From: Hyphomicrobium sp.
GTDB lineage: Bacteria > Pseudomonadota > Alphaproteobacteria > Rhizobiales > Hyphomicrobiaceae
NCBI GenBank assembly: GCA_030148725.1
Contig: JASBSU010000022.1
Span: forward strand, 1 to 64,000
DNA length: 64,000 nt
Direction: 5' to 3'
Under the pieces are notes generated by a model, which was not told where the DNA came from, did no database searches, and was given only the letters and a program-made list of their open reading frames with translations. Positions 45,108 to 53,557 of this stretch are shown in pieces. Every line of letters starts with the position of its first letter. Position 1 is the first letter of the stretch. The position numbers and the translations under genes are program-made.

Positions 45108-45566
45108 CTAGCGATTGGCCGGCGGCGGTGAGCCGGGTTGTGCCTTGGCGAGAAGGGAGACACGGGCATATCCGCTCTCGCCGACGAGCGTGAGGATGTC
45201 CATGACATCGCCGTACGCTGATTTCGTGTCGCCCCGCACGTAGACTACGGCGTCGCCCTCGGCGGCGCGGATGTCGCGCAGGCGCGGCACCAATGTGCCC
45301 CGATCCACGAACTCGTCTCGGATCTGAAGCCGTCCGTCCTGAGTGAGCGTCACGACCATCGGCTTCTTGGATTGGCCAACGCGCGGCGCGGTGGTCTTCG
45401 GCAACTCGACAGGCACGCCGGCGACCATCAGCGGTGCGGCGACCATGAAGATGATGAGCAGCACCAGCATGACGTCGACCATCGGCGTGATGTTGATCTC
45501 GGCCATAGGCCGGTACGTCGCGCCGTCTTCGTCGTCGCCTGCCGGAAGATTTACCGATGCGCCCAT
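45108..45566 (-). CDS. exbD: ExbD/TolR-family biopolymer transporter
   Basis: A 152-residue protein with a short cytoplasmic start, one membrane helix (about residues 29-48) bearing the proton-path aspartate in INITPMVDVMLVLLIIFMV, and a periplasmic domain (VDRGTLVPRLRDIRA...VYVRGDTKSAYGDVMDI). Its ATG shares one base with the exbB stop (TGATG). With ExbB it uses the proton motive force to energise TonB. A TolR role is less likely given the adjacent tonB and no tolA/pal. Confidence 0.92.
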   Translation of the reverse strand: MGASVNLPAGDDEDGATYRPMAEINITPMVDVMLVLLIIFMVAAPLMVAGVPVELPKTTAPRVGQSKKPMVVTLTQDGRLQIRDEFVDRGTLVPRLRDIRAAEGDAVVYVRGDTKSAYGDVMDILTLVGESGYARVSLLAKAQPGSPPPANR

Positions 45567-46264
45567 CAGATGCTCTTCCCTGCGCGCATCGGGACAACGG
45601 TTTCGGAGGTCGGACGGGACATGATCTTGGCGATGGCCGTCAGCGCGTTGCCGGCGCGGGCTGCGAGGCGGCCAAGCGAAACGGAGACGGCGTTATAGGC
45701 CATGACCGCTGGAATGGCGGCAGCGAGGCCAAGGGCTGTTGCCAGGAGAGCCTCGGCGATGCCCGGGGCGACCGTGGCGAGGCTGGTGTCCTGCGCCATG
45801 CCGATGGCGGTGAAGCTGTTCATGATGCCCCAAACGGTGCCGAACAAGCCGATGAAGGGCGCGGCCGAACCAATGGTGGCGAGGAACGGCAGGCCGGCTT
45901 CCTGCCGCTGCAGCTCGCTCTTCAATGTGGTGCGCATCGCTCGCTCGATGCGGCTGCGGACCGCGCTGCGATCTTCGCCGCGCGACGCACCATCGACGAG
46001 TTCCTCTTCGCCAGAGCTGAGAAGCTTTCCGACCAAGCCGCGCTCGCTGCCGCTCGCCGTTCCGCTTTGCGCGACACGGTCCAGGCGGCGGATCTGACCG
46101 CGCAGCCATGATAGGCGGATCAGTTTTTCGAAGATGATGGCCCAGCAGGCTACCGAGGCGAGCACCAACCCGATCATCACGCTTTTGACGATCGGGTCTG
46201 CCTGCATGAACATGCCGTAGAACGAGTAGTCCGGCGCGCCCGCCGCGGCAGTCAGCAATGTCAC
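45566..46264 (-). CDS. exbB: ExbB/TolQ-family proton channel protein
   Basis: A 232-residue membrane protein with three helices (about residues 26-48, 131-152, 172-194) and the MotA/TolQ/ExbB core TIGSAAPFIGLFGTVWGIMNSF and GIAEALLATALGLAAAIPAVMAYN. The start is GTG 46264 with AAGGG upstream. A 10-bp gap separates it from the secreted protein gene upstream. It forms the pentameric channel around ExbD. Confidence 0.92.
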   Translation of the reverse strand: MTLLTAAAGAPDYSFYGMFMQADPIVKSVMIGLVLASVACWAIIFEKLIRLSWLRGQIRRLDRVAQSGTASGSERGLVGKLLSSGEEELVDGASRGEDRSAVRSRIERAMRTTLKSELQRQEAGLPFLATIGSAAPFIGLFGTVWGIMNSFTAIGMAQDTSLATVAPGIAEALLATALGLAAAIPAVMAYNAVSVSLGRLAARAGNALTAIAKIMSRPTSETVVPMRAGKSI

Positions 46265-46274
46265 TTTCGTACCC

Positions 46275-46712
46275 TTACTTCGAAATTTCGACCTTGGTCA
46301 GCGACTTCACTTTGAGGCGCGCGAGACAGTCCTGCGCCGGGGCGCCGTCGGCCCGGCATTCCATCACGTCGTTGACGAGGAACTTGCCAATGTTCTCGCA
46401 GTCCGTGCCATCGAGCTCGAAGAGCTTCACAGTGCTCTTGTCGGGCCGCACGGGCGCGAGATCGAGAGCGAACCGGCGCCCGATGATCCCGTCCGTCTGG
46501 AAGAGTACGAGATCGAGTTTGTAAGCATCGTAAGATGTTTGCGTTGGATTGCTCACAACCACGTAAGCGCGGCAGCCCTTCTCAGACTTCTCGAGCTTGT
46601 TGAGTTCGAGGGATACGGTCGGGGTATCCTGCGCTTTAACGAACGTCGTCAAAGTCGCGGTTGCCATCACGGCAGCTGCAAGCCGAGCAATTTTGGAGGT
46701 CATCGATGTCAT
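46275..46712 (-). CDS. Secreted uncharacterised protein leading the exbBD-tonB operon
   Basis: A 145-residue protein with a Sec signal peptide (MTSMTSKIARLAAAVMATATLTTFVKA). The mature part has four or so cysteines (GCRAY, DGTDCEN, VMECRAD, QDCLAR) and beta-type sequence (AYKLDLVLFQTDGIIGRRF). I do not know its family name, although proteins of this kind preceding exbB are familiar in Hyphomicrobiales. Start chosen at M29 of a longer ORF; M32 (46703) is equally possible. Only 10 bp from exbB, so it is very probably part of the same periplasmic uptake function. Confidence 0.7.
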   Translation of the reverse strand: MTSMTSKIARLAAAVMATATLTTFVKAQDTPTVSLELNKLEKSEKGCRAYVVVSNPTQTSYDAYKLDLVLFQTDGIIGRRFALDLAPVRPDKSTVKLFELDGTDCENIGKFLVNDVMECRADGAPAQDCLARLKVKSLTKVEISK

Positions 46713-47051
46713 CGGGCGTAACCAGTCCTGTTGATACGAGTGCATCGGACGCACGGTATAGGGTCCGCCTTTGTCAATGACTTGGCGTGGCATCATTCGT
46801 TGCCTGCAGAAATGGGCGTGCGTCGGTCGTTCTCGTGTCCTGGCTACGGTGTATAGAGCTTTCGCATTTCGTCCTTCTCCCCTCGGCCAATCGCTTGTCG
46901 TGTGCGTTCGGCTCTTTTTCTCGGCTTCACCAGGCCTGATTGACCACTTCCTCCAACCAGGGGATGGGTCATCTTCCCTATGTGTGCCGTTAAGTGAGGT
47001 AACACCGGCTGGATGACGCCTGTCAAACGCGGAAAATCGGGCACCTTGAGG

Positions 47052-47088
47052 CGGGAATTATTCCCGACATAGTCGGGAATTATTCCCG
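47052..47088. promoter_or_regulatory. Tandem perfect palindromes, probable operator
   Basis: Two identical 15-bp palindromes CGGGAATTATTCCCG at 47052-47066 and 47074-47088. Each is a 7-bp inverted repeat around a single central T, and their centres are 22 bp apart, about two helical turns, so two protein dimers could bind the same DNA face. It lies 255 bp before TonB receptor 1. A one-copy variant occurs before receptor 2. I cannot name the regulator. Confidence 0.75.
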
Positions 47089-47128
47089 TATTTGATGCCC
47101 TTGGGCCACACACGCAGTCGGTTATATT

Positions 47129-47146
47129 GTTGCCACTTTGCGCAAC
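47129..47146. repeat. GTTGC-N8-GCAAC inverted repeat
   Basis: A perfect 5-bp inverted repeat with 8-nt spacing, 197 bp before TonB receptor 1. The same half-site is densely clustered before receptor 2 at 49941-50007, which suggests a second shared control element. Confidence 0.45.
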
Positions 47147-47342
47147 CTTGACCGCGTGTACTGCCTCGATCTTCTCTACCTCAGTTAATTACGTCCGCTT
47201 TCAAAAAATATCCCGAGCAACGGGAAACTTTGGAAGTCGGGGAAGGCCGGAATGAACCCGCGAACCGTGGCAGTTCGCATCGAAGGTTCAGCCGGAATGT
47301 CGGTGAGTTCGTCACCTCGCGTACGTCTGGGGGAGTTGAGTA

Positions 47343-49835
47343 ATGCGTTCTGCGTCTGCGTTCACGTCCGTATTGTGTCTTGTTCTTGGTTCCGCACCAG
47401 CCTTCGCGCAGGATGCTGCTGGAACCGCTCCGCCGCCCGCCACCGGCGGCGCTGTCGAGACGCTTCCCGAAGTGGAAGTCGTGCAGCAAACGCCGAGCCA
47501 AAAAGCGGCACGGGCGAAGAAAAAGGCTCCGGCCGTATCCCCCCTCAGCAGCGTGGGGACAGGCACGCCGGGCACGGCGCCGCAAAATGCCGCCGCTCAA
47601 GCAGCATCAGCCGCCATTTCCGCCGCCCCGCCCATTACTGTTCCGAGCGCAGTGACCAACGTCACCGATTCCGACATCGAGGCGGAAGGCACCGGCTCCA
47701 TCCAGCAGACGCTGCAGCAGAAAGTTCCAGGCATCATCATTTCCGACGCGGCAGGCAATCCGCTGCGCGCCGAGCTTTCGTTCCGCGGCTTCGATGCCTC
47801 GCCCGTCAGCGGCCGGGCCCAGGGCCTTGCCGTCTACCAGAACGGCGTGCGCATCAACGAAGCGTTCGGCGACGTCGTCAACTGGGACGTGCTGCCGAGC
47901 AATGCCATTTCGTCGATGTCGGTCGTCAGCAACAATCCGTCGTTCGGATTGAACGCTCTCGGCGGCGCCGTCAGCATCGCGATGAAGGACGGTTTCAATT
48001 ACCAGGGCGGCGAGCTGGACGTGATGTTCGGGTCGTTCGGTCGCCGGCAGGTCGGCGTCCAAGCCGGTGGCGCGAGCGGGAACGCTGCGTTCTATGTTGC
48101 GGCGGAGGGCATTCAGGAGGATAGCTTCCGCAACTACTCGGACAGCGAGATCAAGCGCTTCTATGGCGATCTCGGCCTCAAGGGCAGCTTCACCGAGGTG
48201 CACTTCAACCTGACGGCAGCCAGCAATCATTTCGGTGCCACGGCGGCTGCGCCGGTCGAGCTGCTCGCAGACGATTGGGCCAACACCTTCACATCGCCTC
48301 AGACGACGGATCTTGAAGTCTTCATGCCGTCGATCTCTGCGTCGGTGAAGGCGACGGATACGCTGACCTTCTCCGGCGTTGGCTACTATCGCCGATTTAA
48401 GAATCGGGTCGTCGACGGCAACTTGACGGAAGCGGACGAGTGTGACGCGGACGACGATTTCCTCTGCCTTGATGAAGGCGAGGGCGATCCGCTCCTTTAC
48501 AACAGCGGGCCTAACGCAGGGCAGCCGATCAACGTTGAGGATCTGGGCCTTGAGGAGCCGTTCGGCTCGATCGAGCGGTTGGCGACCACGAGCAGCAGCT
48601 GGGGCGGCGTCATCGAGGCGCAGGAAAAGGCCAGGCTGTTCGGAATGCGCAATTTGTTCCTCGCCGGCGTTTCCTACGATCACGGCACTTCCAACTACAA
48701 GACGTCAAGCGAACTCGGGACCATCCAGCCGGGATATGTGGTGGACGGAACTGGGATCATTGTCACTGACGACGACTTTGAGACCGCTCCGCGGAACCTC
48801 GACGCCGAGAATACCTACTGGGGCGTCTACTTCTCTGACGCACTCGATCTGACAGACCGGCTCACGGTCACGGTTGGCGGTCGCTACAATTTCGCTCGCA
48901 TCAAGCTGACTGATAACACCGGTCTGTTTGACGGGCTCAACGCGACCAACACGTATGAACGCTTCAACCCGATGGTCGGTGCCAATTACAAGCTATCGCG
49001 AGAGGTATCGGTCTACGGCGGCTACTCCGAGTCCAATCGTGCGCCGACGCCGGCCGAGCTTGGTTGCTCCGAAGAAGACAATCCCTGCCTTATCGAGAGC
49101 TTCCTGACCGACGACCCGCCGCTGAACCAGGTCGTCGGGCGTACGGGAGAAATCGGTCTGCGTGGCCAGGGCGTATGGAACGGAGGCCTTTACACCTGGG
49201 GTGCAGGCCTGTTCCGGACGCTGGCGTCCGACGACATCCTGCCGGTCACCCTTACGTCGGGAGGCGCATCGCGGATCTTCTTCAAGAATGCTGGCGACAC
49301 TCTGCGCCAGGGTGTGGAGCTTTCGGGTACGTATGAGACGCGCCGCTGGAGCGTGTACGGATCGTACGCCTTCGTCGACGCCACCCTCGACAAGTGCACC
49401 GATCCCGGAGAAGACGGCTTGTGCGCGTTTCTCGGAGACGGCGATCGCTTGCCCGGCGTTCCGCGTCACCGCTTCAAGGCCGGCTTCGACTACGCTCTGA
49501 CCAAGAAGTGGAAGTTTGGTGCGGATCTCGTTGCGGCAAGCAACTCTCCGTTGTTCCCGAACGAGGCGAAAGAGGACGCGGACGAGGACGGCATTTCGTC
49601 CATGCTCGGCGGCTACACTCGCGTCGATCTGCACACCTCGTATGACGTTACGCAGAACGTTCAGGTCTATGGCCTCGTCAAGAACCTGTTCGATCGCAGA
49701 TACGGCCTCTATGGGACGTACTTCGAGGAGCCGGATGAGGTTCCTGTGTTCGGCCGGCCGCCGCTGAGCGATCCGCGCACCATCTCGCCGGCCATGCCGT
49801 TCGCAGCCTACGGTGGCGTCAAGATCAAGTACTGA
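47343..49835 (+). CDS. TonB-dependent receptor 1
   Basis: An 830-residue outer-membrane receptor. Signal peptide to residue 22 (APAFA-Q), a TonB-box-like LPEVEVVQ (41-48), then an unusual basic Ala/Lys/Pro linker up to about 105, the plug (SFRGFDASPVSG, RINEAFGDVVNWD, GLNALGGAVSIAMKDG) and a beta-barrel ending AAYGGVKIKY. Three putative surface loops hold acidic cysteine pairs: Cys367/375, Cys575/582 and Cys685/694. GGGGGAG precedes the ATG. Substrate unknown: the acidic loops suggest a metal or metal chelate. It lies opposite exbBD-tonB and is followed by a terminator and a paralogue. Confidence 0.9.
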   Translation: MRSASAFTSVLCLVLGSAPAFAQDAAGTAPPPATGGAVETLPEVEVVQQTPSQKAARAKKKAPAVSPLSSVGTGTPGTAPQNAAAQAASAAISAAPPITVPSAVTNVTDSDIEAEGTGSIQQTLQQKVPGIIISDAAGNPLRAELSFRGFDASPVSGRAQGLAVYQNGVRINEAFGDVVNWDVLPSNAISSMSVVSNNPSFGLNALGGAVSIAMKDGFNYQGGELDVMFGSFGRRQVGVQAGGASGNAAFYVAAEGIQEDSFRNYSDSEIKRFYGDLGLKGSFTEVHFNLTAASNHFGATAAAPVELLADDWANTFTSPQTTDLEVFMPSISASVKATDTLTFSGVGYYRRFKNRVVDGNLTEADECDADDDFLCLDEGEGDPLLYNSGPNAGQPINVEDLGLEEPFGSIERLATTSSSWGGVIEAQEKARLFGMRNLFLAGVSYDHGTSNYKTSSELGTIQPGYVVDGTGIIVTDDDFETAPRNLDAENTYWGVYFSDALDLTDRLTVTVGGRYNFARIKLTDNTGLFDGLNATNTYERFNPMVGANYKLSREVSVYGGYSESNRAPTPAELGCSEEDNPCLIESFLTDDPPLNQVVGRTGEIGLRGQGVWNGGLYTWGAGLFRTLASDDILPVTLTSGGASRIFFKNAGDTLRQGVELSGTYETRRWSVYGSYAFVDATLDKCTDPGEDGLCAFLGDGDRLPGVPRHRFKAGFDYALTKKWKFGADLVAASNSPLFPNEAKEDADEDGISSMLGGYTRVDLHTSYDVTQNVQVYGLVKNLFDRRYGLYGTYFEEPDEVPVFGRPPLSDPRTISPAMPFAAYGGVKIKY

Positions 49836-49880
49836 CGTCATCCTATCGGACCGAGCGGCCGGCCGCTCCGCTCACGAATG

Positions 49881-49908
49881 AGCCCTCCTCGCCCCCGTGA
49901 GGAGGGCT
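49881..49908 (+). terminator. Terminator of TonB receptor 1
   Basis: AGCCCTCCTC pairs with GAGGAGGGCT (10 bp, 8-nt loop) and is followed by ATTCGTTT, a modest T-rich tail. It lies 46 bp after the stop. Confidence 0.75.
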
Positions 49909-49940
49909 ATTCGTTTGCGCGGTCCGATGGGCTGGCGTTG

Positions 49941-50007
49941 GCAACCTGTGCAACACGTGTGAGTTGCTCGCGCGCAACTTTTGCAACGCGATACACAGTT
50001 GCGTTGC
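49941..50007. repeat. Cluster of seven GCAAC/GTTGC half-sites
   Basis: GCAAC at 49941, 49950, 49974 and 49983 and GTTGC at 49963, 49998 and 50003. Two direct pairs have the same 9-bp period (GCAAC-N4-GCAAC), and one pair is inverted (GTTGC-N6-GCAAC). The density in 67 bp is far above chance for a pentamer, so a regulator may bind here. It lies about 190-250 bp before receptor 2. Confidence 0.5.
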
Positions 50008-50092
50008 CGCGACGCGCTTGACGCAGCCAGCTGCCAACCACCCAATTATTTTCGCTTCCACGTTGAGTCGTGCTGGAAGACAAGGGGAAAAA

Positions 50093-50107
50093 TGGGAATT
50101 TTTCCCG
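50093..50107. promoter_or_regulatory. Single variant of the receptor palindrome
   Basis: TGGGAATTTTTCCCG matches 13 of 15 bases of the tandem operator before receptor 1. It lies 85 bp before the receptor 2 ATG and sits within a longer GGGAAAAAT/ATTTTTCCC inverted repeat (50085-50106). Shared control of the two receptors is the simplest reading. Confidence 0.6.
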
Positions 50108-50191
50108 GGTTAGAAGTGTTCAGTGTCCCGACCAAGTTTGTGGCGTCGAGAGGAGTAACAGCAGGCAAAACATTCCACGCTGGGGGGCGAA

Positions 50192-52915
50192 ATGGACGGA
50201 CGGGGATTGAAGCGGTTGGCGCGGGCAGCCGGAGTAACGGCCTTGCTTGTCGTCCCATCGGTAGCGCAGCAGCCGTCACCTGCCCCACAGGTCCCACAGT
50301 CCCCGCCACCAGCCGCTTCGCCGGCTCCGGCCGCGCCGGCACCGAATGCCAATACGCCTGCTGCTGCCCCCGGCGCGGCAGGACAGACGGCGCCAGCCGC
50401 TCAAGCTCCGACACCGGCGCCAGCCGCCAACCAGCTGCCGCCGGTCGACATCATCCAGAAGAAGGCCGAGCCGGCACCAAAGGCAGCCGCCAAGAAGCAG
50501 GCTCCAAAGAAGCAGGCCGTTTCGCCCCCGCCGGTTGCTCCCGCTGCCGCGACGCCGCCCCCGACGAGCACCGCGACGCCGACCTCGGCGCCAATGCTCG
50601 ACACCCCCACGACCTATCAGCCCGGTGAGGGCGGCATCGACAGCGGCACGGTGATGATGTCGCCGGTCGAAGGCAGCGCGATCCCGATCGGCAAGTTCCC
50701 TGGCGGGGTGGGCCGTGCCAGCGACGCGGACATCGCGCGCACCGGCTACACGTATGTGCCTGAGGTACTGCAGCAGACGGTGCCCGGCGTCATTCTCGAG
50801 GACGCGCAGGGCAATGTGTTCCAGCGCAACCTGCAGTTCCGCGGCTATGAATCTTCGCCGGTCAACGGTGTGCCGCAGGGTCTCGCCGTTTATCAGAACG
50901 GCGTACGCATCAACGAGTCGTTCGGCGATATCGTCAACTACGACTTCCTGCCGGACAACGCCATCAGCGGCATGACGATCATCGGTGCCAACCCGGTGTT
51001 CGGCCTCAACGCTCTCGGTGGCGCGCTGACGATCATGATGCGCGACGGCTTCAACTACCAGGGCGCCGAACTCAACATCATGGGCGGCTCGTTCGGTCGC
51101 TATCAGGGTGGCCTCGCCGTCGGTGGAAACAGCGGGTCGTGGGGCGGGTTCATGGCCCTCGAAGGCATCCACGACAATGGCTATCGCGACTTCTCGGCGT
51201 CGCGCATCCGTCGCATGTACGCCGACATCGGCGCCAAAGGTGACGGCTCTGAGTTCCATTTGAACTTCACCGGCGCCGCGAACTACGTGGGTGTCACGGC
51301 AGCCGCACCGGTACAGCTTCTCGACCTCAGCTGGAGCAATACCTTCACGTCGCCGCAGACGACAAAGAACCAAGTGGCGATGATCTCGGCCAATGGCCAG
51401 ATCGAAGTATCGCCCACGTGGTCATTGCAGGGCGTCGGCTATTACCGCTGGTTCAAGCAGTCGCACATCGACGGCAACATCTCCGAGGCCGAGGATTGCG
51501 GCGGAGCCGATGCTGGCCTGCTGTGTCTTGAAGGCGAGGTTGCTGAAGGTGTGGGCCCCGGCGTCAATCCGGATGGCACCATTCCATCCGACATCGCCGA
51601 TCCGCTCGGCTCGCTCGATCAGACGTCGCAGCTGACGAACAGCTTCGGCTTCGCAGGCCAGGCGGTCAACAAGGACTACCTGTTCGGCTACAAGAACCAG
51701 TTCCTGATCGGCGCAAGCTACGACCAGGGCAACGTTGCCTACGGCGCGACGTCGACGCTCGGTTCGTTTGCCCCGCAGTTCGTGGTCAACAGCCTCGGCA
51801 TTCTGCTCACCGAGCCGGACGATGTGTCGCCGCGCGATCTCTCGACGACGAATAACTACGTCGGCCTTTATTTCTCGGATACGGTCGACCTGACGAGCGA
51901 ACTCGCCCTCACCGTCGGTGGCCGCTATAACTTCGCGCGGGTGATCATCGAGGACAATTCCGGCAATGCGCCGGAGCTCAACGGCAACAACTCGTTTCAG
52001 CGCTTCAACCCGATGGTGGGCGGCACCTACCTGCTGCATCCCGGCCTGACGCTCTTTGCAAGCTACGCGGAAGCCAACCGCGCGCCGACGCCGGCGGAGC
52101 TCGCCTGCGCCGATCCGAACTTCCCGTGCTTGCTGGAAAGCTTCCTCACCGCCGATCCGCCGCTCGAGCAGGTCGTCTCGCACACGTGGGAGCTTGGTCT
52201 GCGCGGTAACATGCAGGGCCACACCAACGAGCGGTTCGAGTGGTCGGCCGGTCTGTTCCGGGCGCTCAACAGCAACGACATCTACACGGTCGCGGCGCCC
52301 ATCACCGGCCGCGGTTACTTTGACAACATCGGCGATACGCTGCGGCAGGGCATCGAAATCGGCGGCCGGTATACCGACCCGCGCTGGATGATCTACGCGA
52401 ACTACGCGCTGGTGCACGCCACCTTCCAGTCGAGCTTCATTTTGCCGTCGCCGAACAACCCTGTGGCCTTCGAGTGCGGCGAGGATGATGGTGAGGAGCT
52501 GACCTGCGTGCAGGTCAACTCGGGCGATCGCATCCCAGGCATTCCGCTCAGCCGCTTCAAGGCAGGCTTCGACTACCTCATCACGCCGCAGTGGCGGTTC
52601 GGTGCGGATCTCGTTGCTGCCTCGAGCCAGATCTTCTTCGGAGACGAGGGTAACGATACGGCGCCGCTCGGCGGGTATGCCAAGGTCGACCTGCACACCT
52701 ACTACGACCTGACCGAGAACGTGCAGCTCTACGGCTTGGTCTACAACCTCTTCAACTCGCACTACGGCCTGTTCGGCAACTACTTCAATCTGGAAGCTGC
52801 GAACGAGGCGTCGGAAGCCAACCCGGCGACGGGCGACAACTTCTTCACCAACCCGCGTACGATCACGCCGGCTCCGCCGCTGGTCGCGTACGGCGGTGTG
52901 AAGTTCCACTACTAA
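50192..52915 (+). CDS. TonB-dependent receptor 2, paralogue of receptor 1
   Basis: A 907-residue receptor. Signal peptide to about residue 25, then a 55-residue Pro/Ala run, a TonB-box-like LPPVDIIQ (82-89), a Lys/Ala linker (KKAEPAPKAAAKKQAPKKQ) and another Pro/Thr stretch. The plug (FRGYESSPVNG, RINESFGDIVNYD, GLNALGGALTIMMRDG) and barrel parallel receptor 1 along the whole length. Its loop cysteine pairs fall at matching places: Cys436/445, Cys639/646 and Cys762/772. The barrel ends VAYGGVKFHY. The longer Pro-rich N-terminus is the main difference. No ABC importer or siderophore gene accompanies the pair. Confidence 0.9.
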   Translation: MDGRGLKRLARAAGVTALLVVPSVAQQPSPAPQVPQSPPPAASPAPAAPAPNANTPAAAPGAAGQTAPAAQAPTPAPAANQLPPVDIIQKKAEPAPKAAAKKQAPKKQAVSPPPVAPAAATPPPTSTATPTSAPMLDTPTTYQPGEGGIDSGTVMMSPVEGSAIPIGKFPGGVGRASDADIARTGYTYVPEVLQQTVPGVILEDAQGNVFQRNLQFRGYESSPVNGVPQGLAVYQNGVRINESFGDIVNYDFLPDNAISGMTIIGANPVFGLNALGGALTIMMRDGFNYQGAELNIMGGSFGRYQGGLAVGGNSGSWGGFMALEGIHDNGYRDFSASRIRRMYADIGAKGDGSEFHLNFTGAANYVGVTAAAPVQLLDLSWSNTFTSPQTTKNQVAMISANGQIEVSPTWSLQGVGYYRWFKQSHIDGNISEAEDCGGADAGLLCLEGEVAEGVGPGVNPDGTIPSDIADPLGSLDQTSQLTNSFGFAGQAVNKDYLFGYKNQFLIGASYDQGNVAYGATSTLGSFAPQFVVNSLGILLTEPDDVSPRDLSTTNNYVGLYFSDTVDLTSELALTVGGRYNFARVIIEDNSGNAPELNGNNSFQRFNPMVGGTYLLHPGLTLFASYAEANRAPTPAELACADPNFPCLLESFLTADPPLEQVVSHTWELGLRGNMQGHTNERFEWSAGLFRALNSNDIYTVAAPITGRGYFDNIGDTLRQGIEIGGRYTDPRWMIYANYALVHATFQSSFILPSPNNPVAFECGEDDGEELTCVQVNSGDRIPGIPLSRFKAGFDYLITPQWRFGADLVAASSQIFFGDEGNDTAPLGGYAKVDLHTYYDLTENVQLYGLVYNLFNSHYGLFGNYFNLEAANEASEANPATGDNFFTNPRTITPAPPLVAYGGVKFHY

Positions 52916-52936
52916 GGACTGGTCACACGTCTCCCG

Positions 52937-52974
52937 AGCGCCGGTGGCTGCAGAGCCGCCGGCGCTTTGCTTTT
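52937..52974 (+). terminator. Intrinsic terminator of TonB receptor 2
   Basis: AGCGCCGG pairs with CCGGCGCT, extended after one mismatch by GGCT/AGCC around a GCAG loop, and is followed by TTTGCTTTT. It lies just after the receptor stop and just before the convergent gene at 52979. Confidence 0.85.
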
Positions 52975-52978
52975 GCGC

Positions 52979-53338
52979 CTACATCTCGCTTACGTAGGCG
53001 CGCTCCTCGATCACGTCGTATCGGCAGACGGGCGCGTCGCTCCCGAGCGTCAGCACGAGATGGGGATGCTTGAAGCGCACCGGCCAGCGCTCGCTGGTGA
53101 GGTCCCAGATCCGGACGTCGACGTTGGAGCGGCCGATGACGAGGTCCATCGACGTCGGCCGTGTCCACAGTGGTACTGTGCCGGAGGCCGGGATGTGGGC
53201 GCTCTGGCAGGCCGCCATCGCGCGTTCGCGGTAGGCGCGGATCAGCGCTTCCTCCGCGCCGTCGCGGTAGAGGCGTTCCTGGGTGAAAATCTTCATGCCC
53301 GCCAGCACGGCGAGCGTGAGGACGAGGGCTCTCAACAT
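52979..53338 (-). CDS. Uncharacterised small exported or membrane-anchored protein
   Basis: A 119-residue protein. The ATG at 53338 gives MLRALVLTLAVLAGMKIFTQERLYRDGAEEAL, a short hydrophobic helix that may be a signal anchor. The rest is beta-type with two cysteines (MAACQSA and APVCRYD) and the segment MDLVIGRSNVDVRIWDLTSERW. I do not recognise a named family. It is convergent with receptor 2 and divergent from hprA; a link to either is unproven. Confidence 0.55.
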   Translation of the reverse strand: MLRALVLTLAVLAGMKIFTQERLYRDGAEEALIRAYRERAMAACQSAHIPASGTVPLWTRPTSMDLVIGRSNVDVRIWDLTSERWPVRFKHPHLVLTLGSDAPVCRYDVIEERAYVSEM

Positions 53339-53557
53339 GACTATCCGGCTCAATGGGCGGATCGCGGCCCGATGGCGGCTTGCCGCACCGCAGCACGCGC
53401 AGGGCGCCATCAGTTTCGCCCGGGTATGGTGAAGAAAGCGTTGCCGGACGTGTCGCCGCGCTTGTCAGCGCGCCATCATTGCGGCATGGATCGCGGCCAT
53501 CGAAGTTCGAACCTTATTTAGAAGCCAAGTCCGAATACCCGGGGAAGGACACGTCCC

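Larger units (their letters stand above)
46713..47342. promoter_or_regulatory. Divergent control region between the tonB operon and TonB receptor 1
   Basis: A 630-bp gene-free region. It contains the tandem palindromes at 47052-47088 and a GTTGC-N8-GCAAC inverted repeat at 47129-47146, both annotated separately. No cobalamin or other riboswitch core was recognised on either strand. The leftward 340 bp before the secreted protein gene hold no sign of the palindrome. Confidence 0.6.
49836..50191 (+). promoter_or_regulatory. Control region between the two TonB receptors
   Basis: 356 bp containing, in order, the terminator of receptor 1, a cluster of GCAAC/GTTGC half-sites and a single variant of the CGGGAATTATTCCCG palindrome. 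These are annotated separately. No gene or riboswitch was recognised. Confidence 0.6.

Noticed and set aside
46713-47342. Cobalamin riboswitch before TonB receptor 1
   Set aside because: The conserved B12-box and core elements were not found on either strand; palindromic operators explain the structure better.
51422-52909. A 495-codon minus-strand open frame opposite TonB receptor 2
   Set aside because: Shadow of a clearly recognisable receptor; no start context or family pattern.
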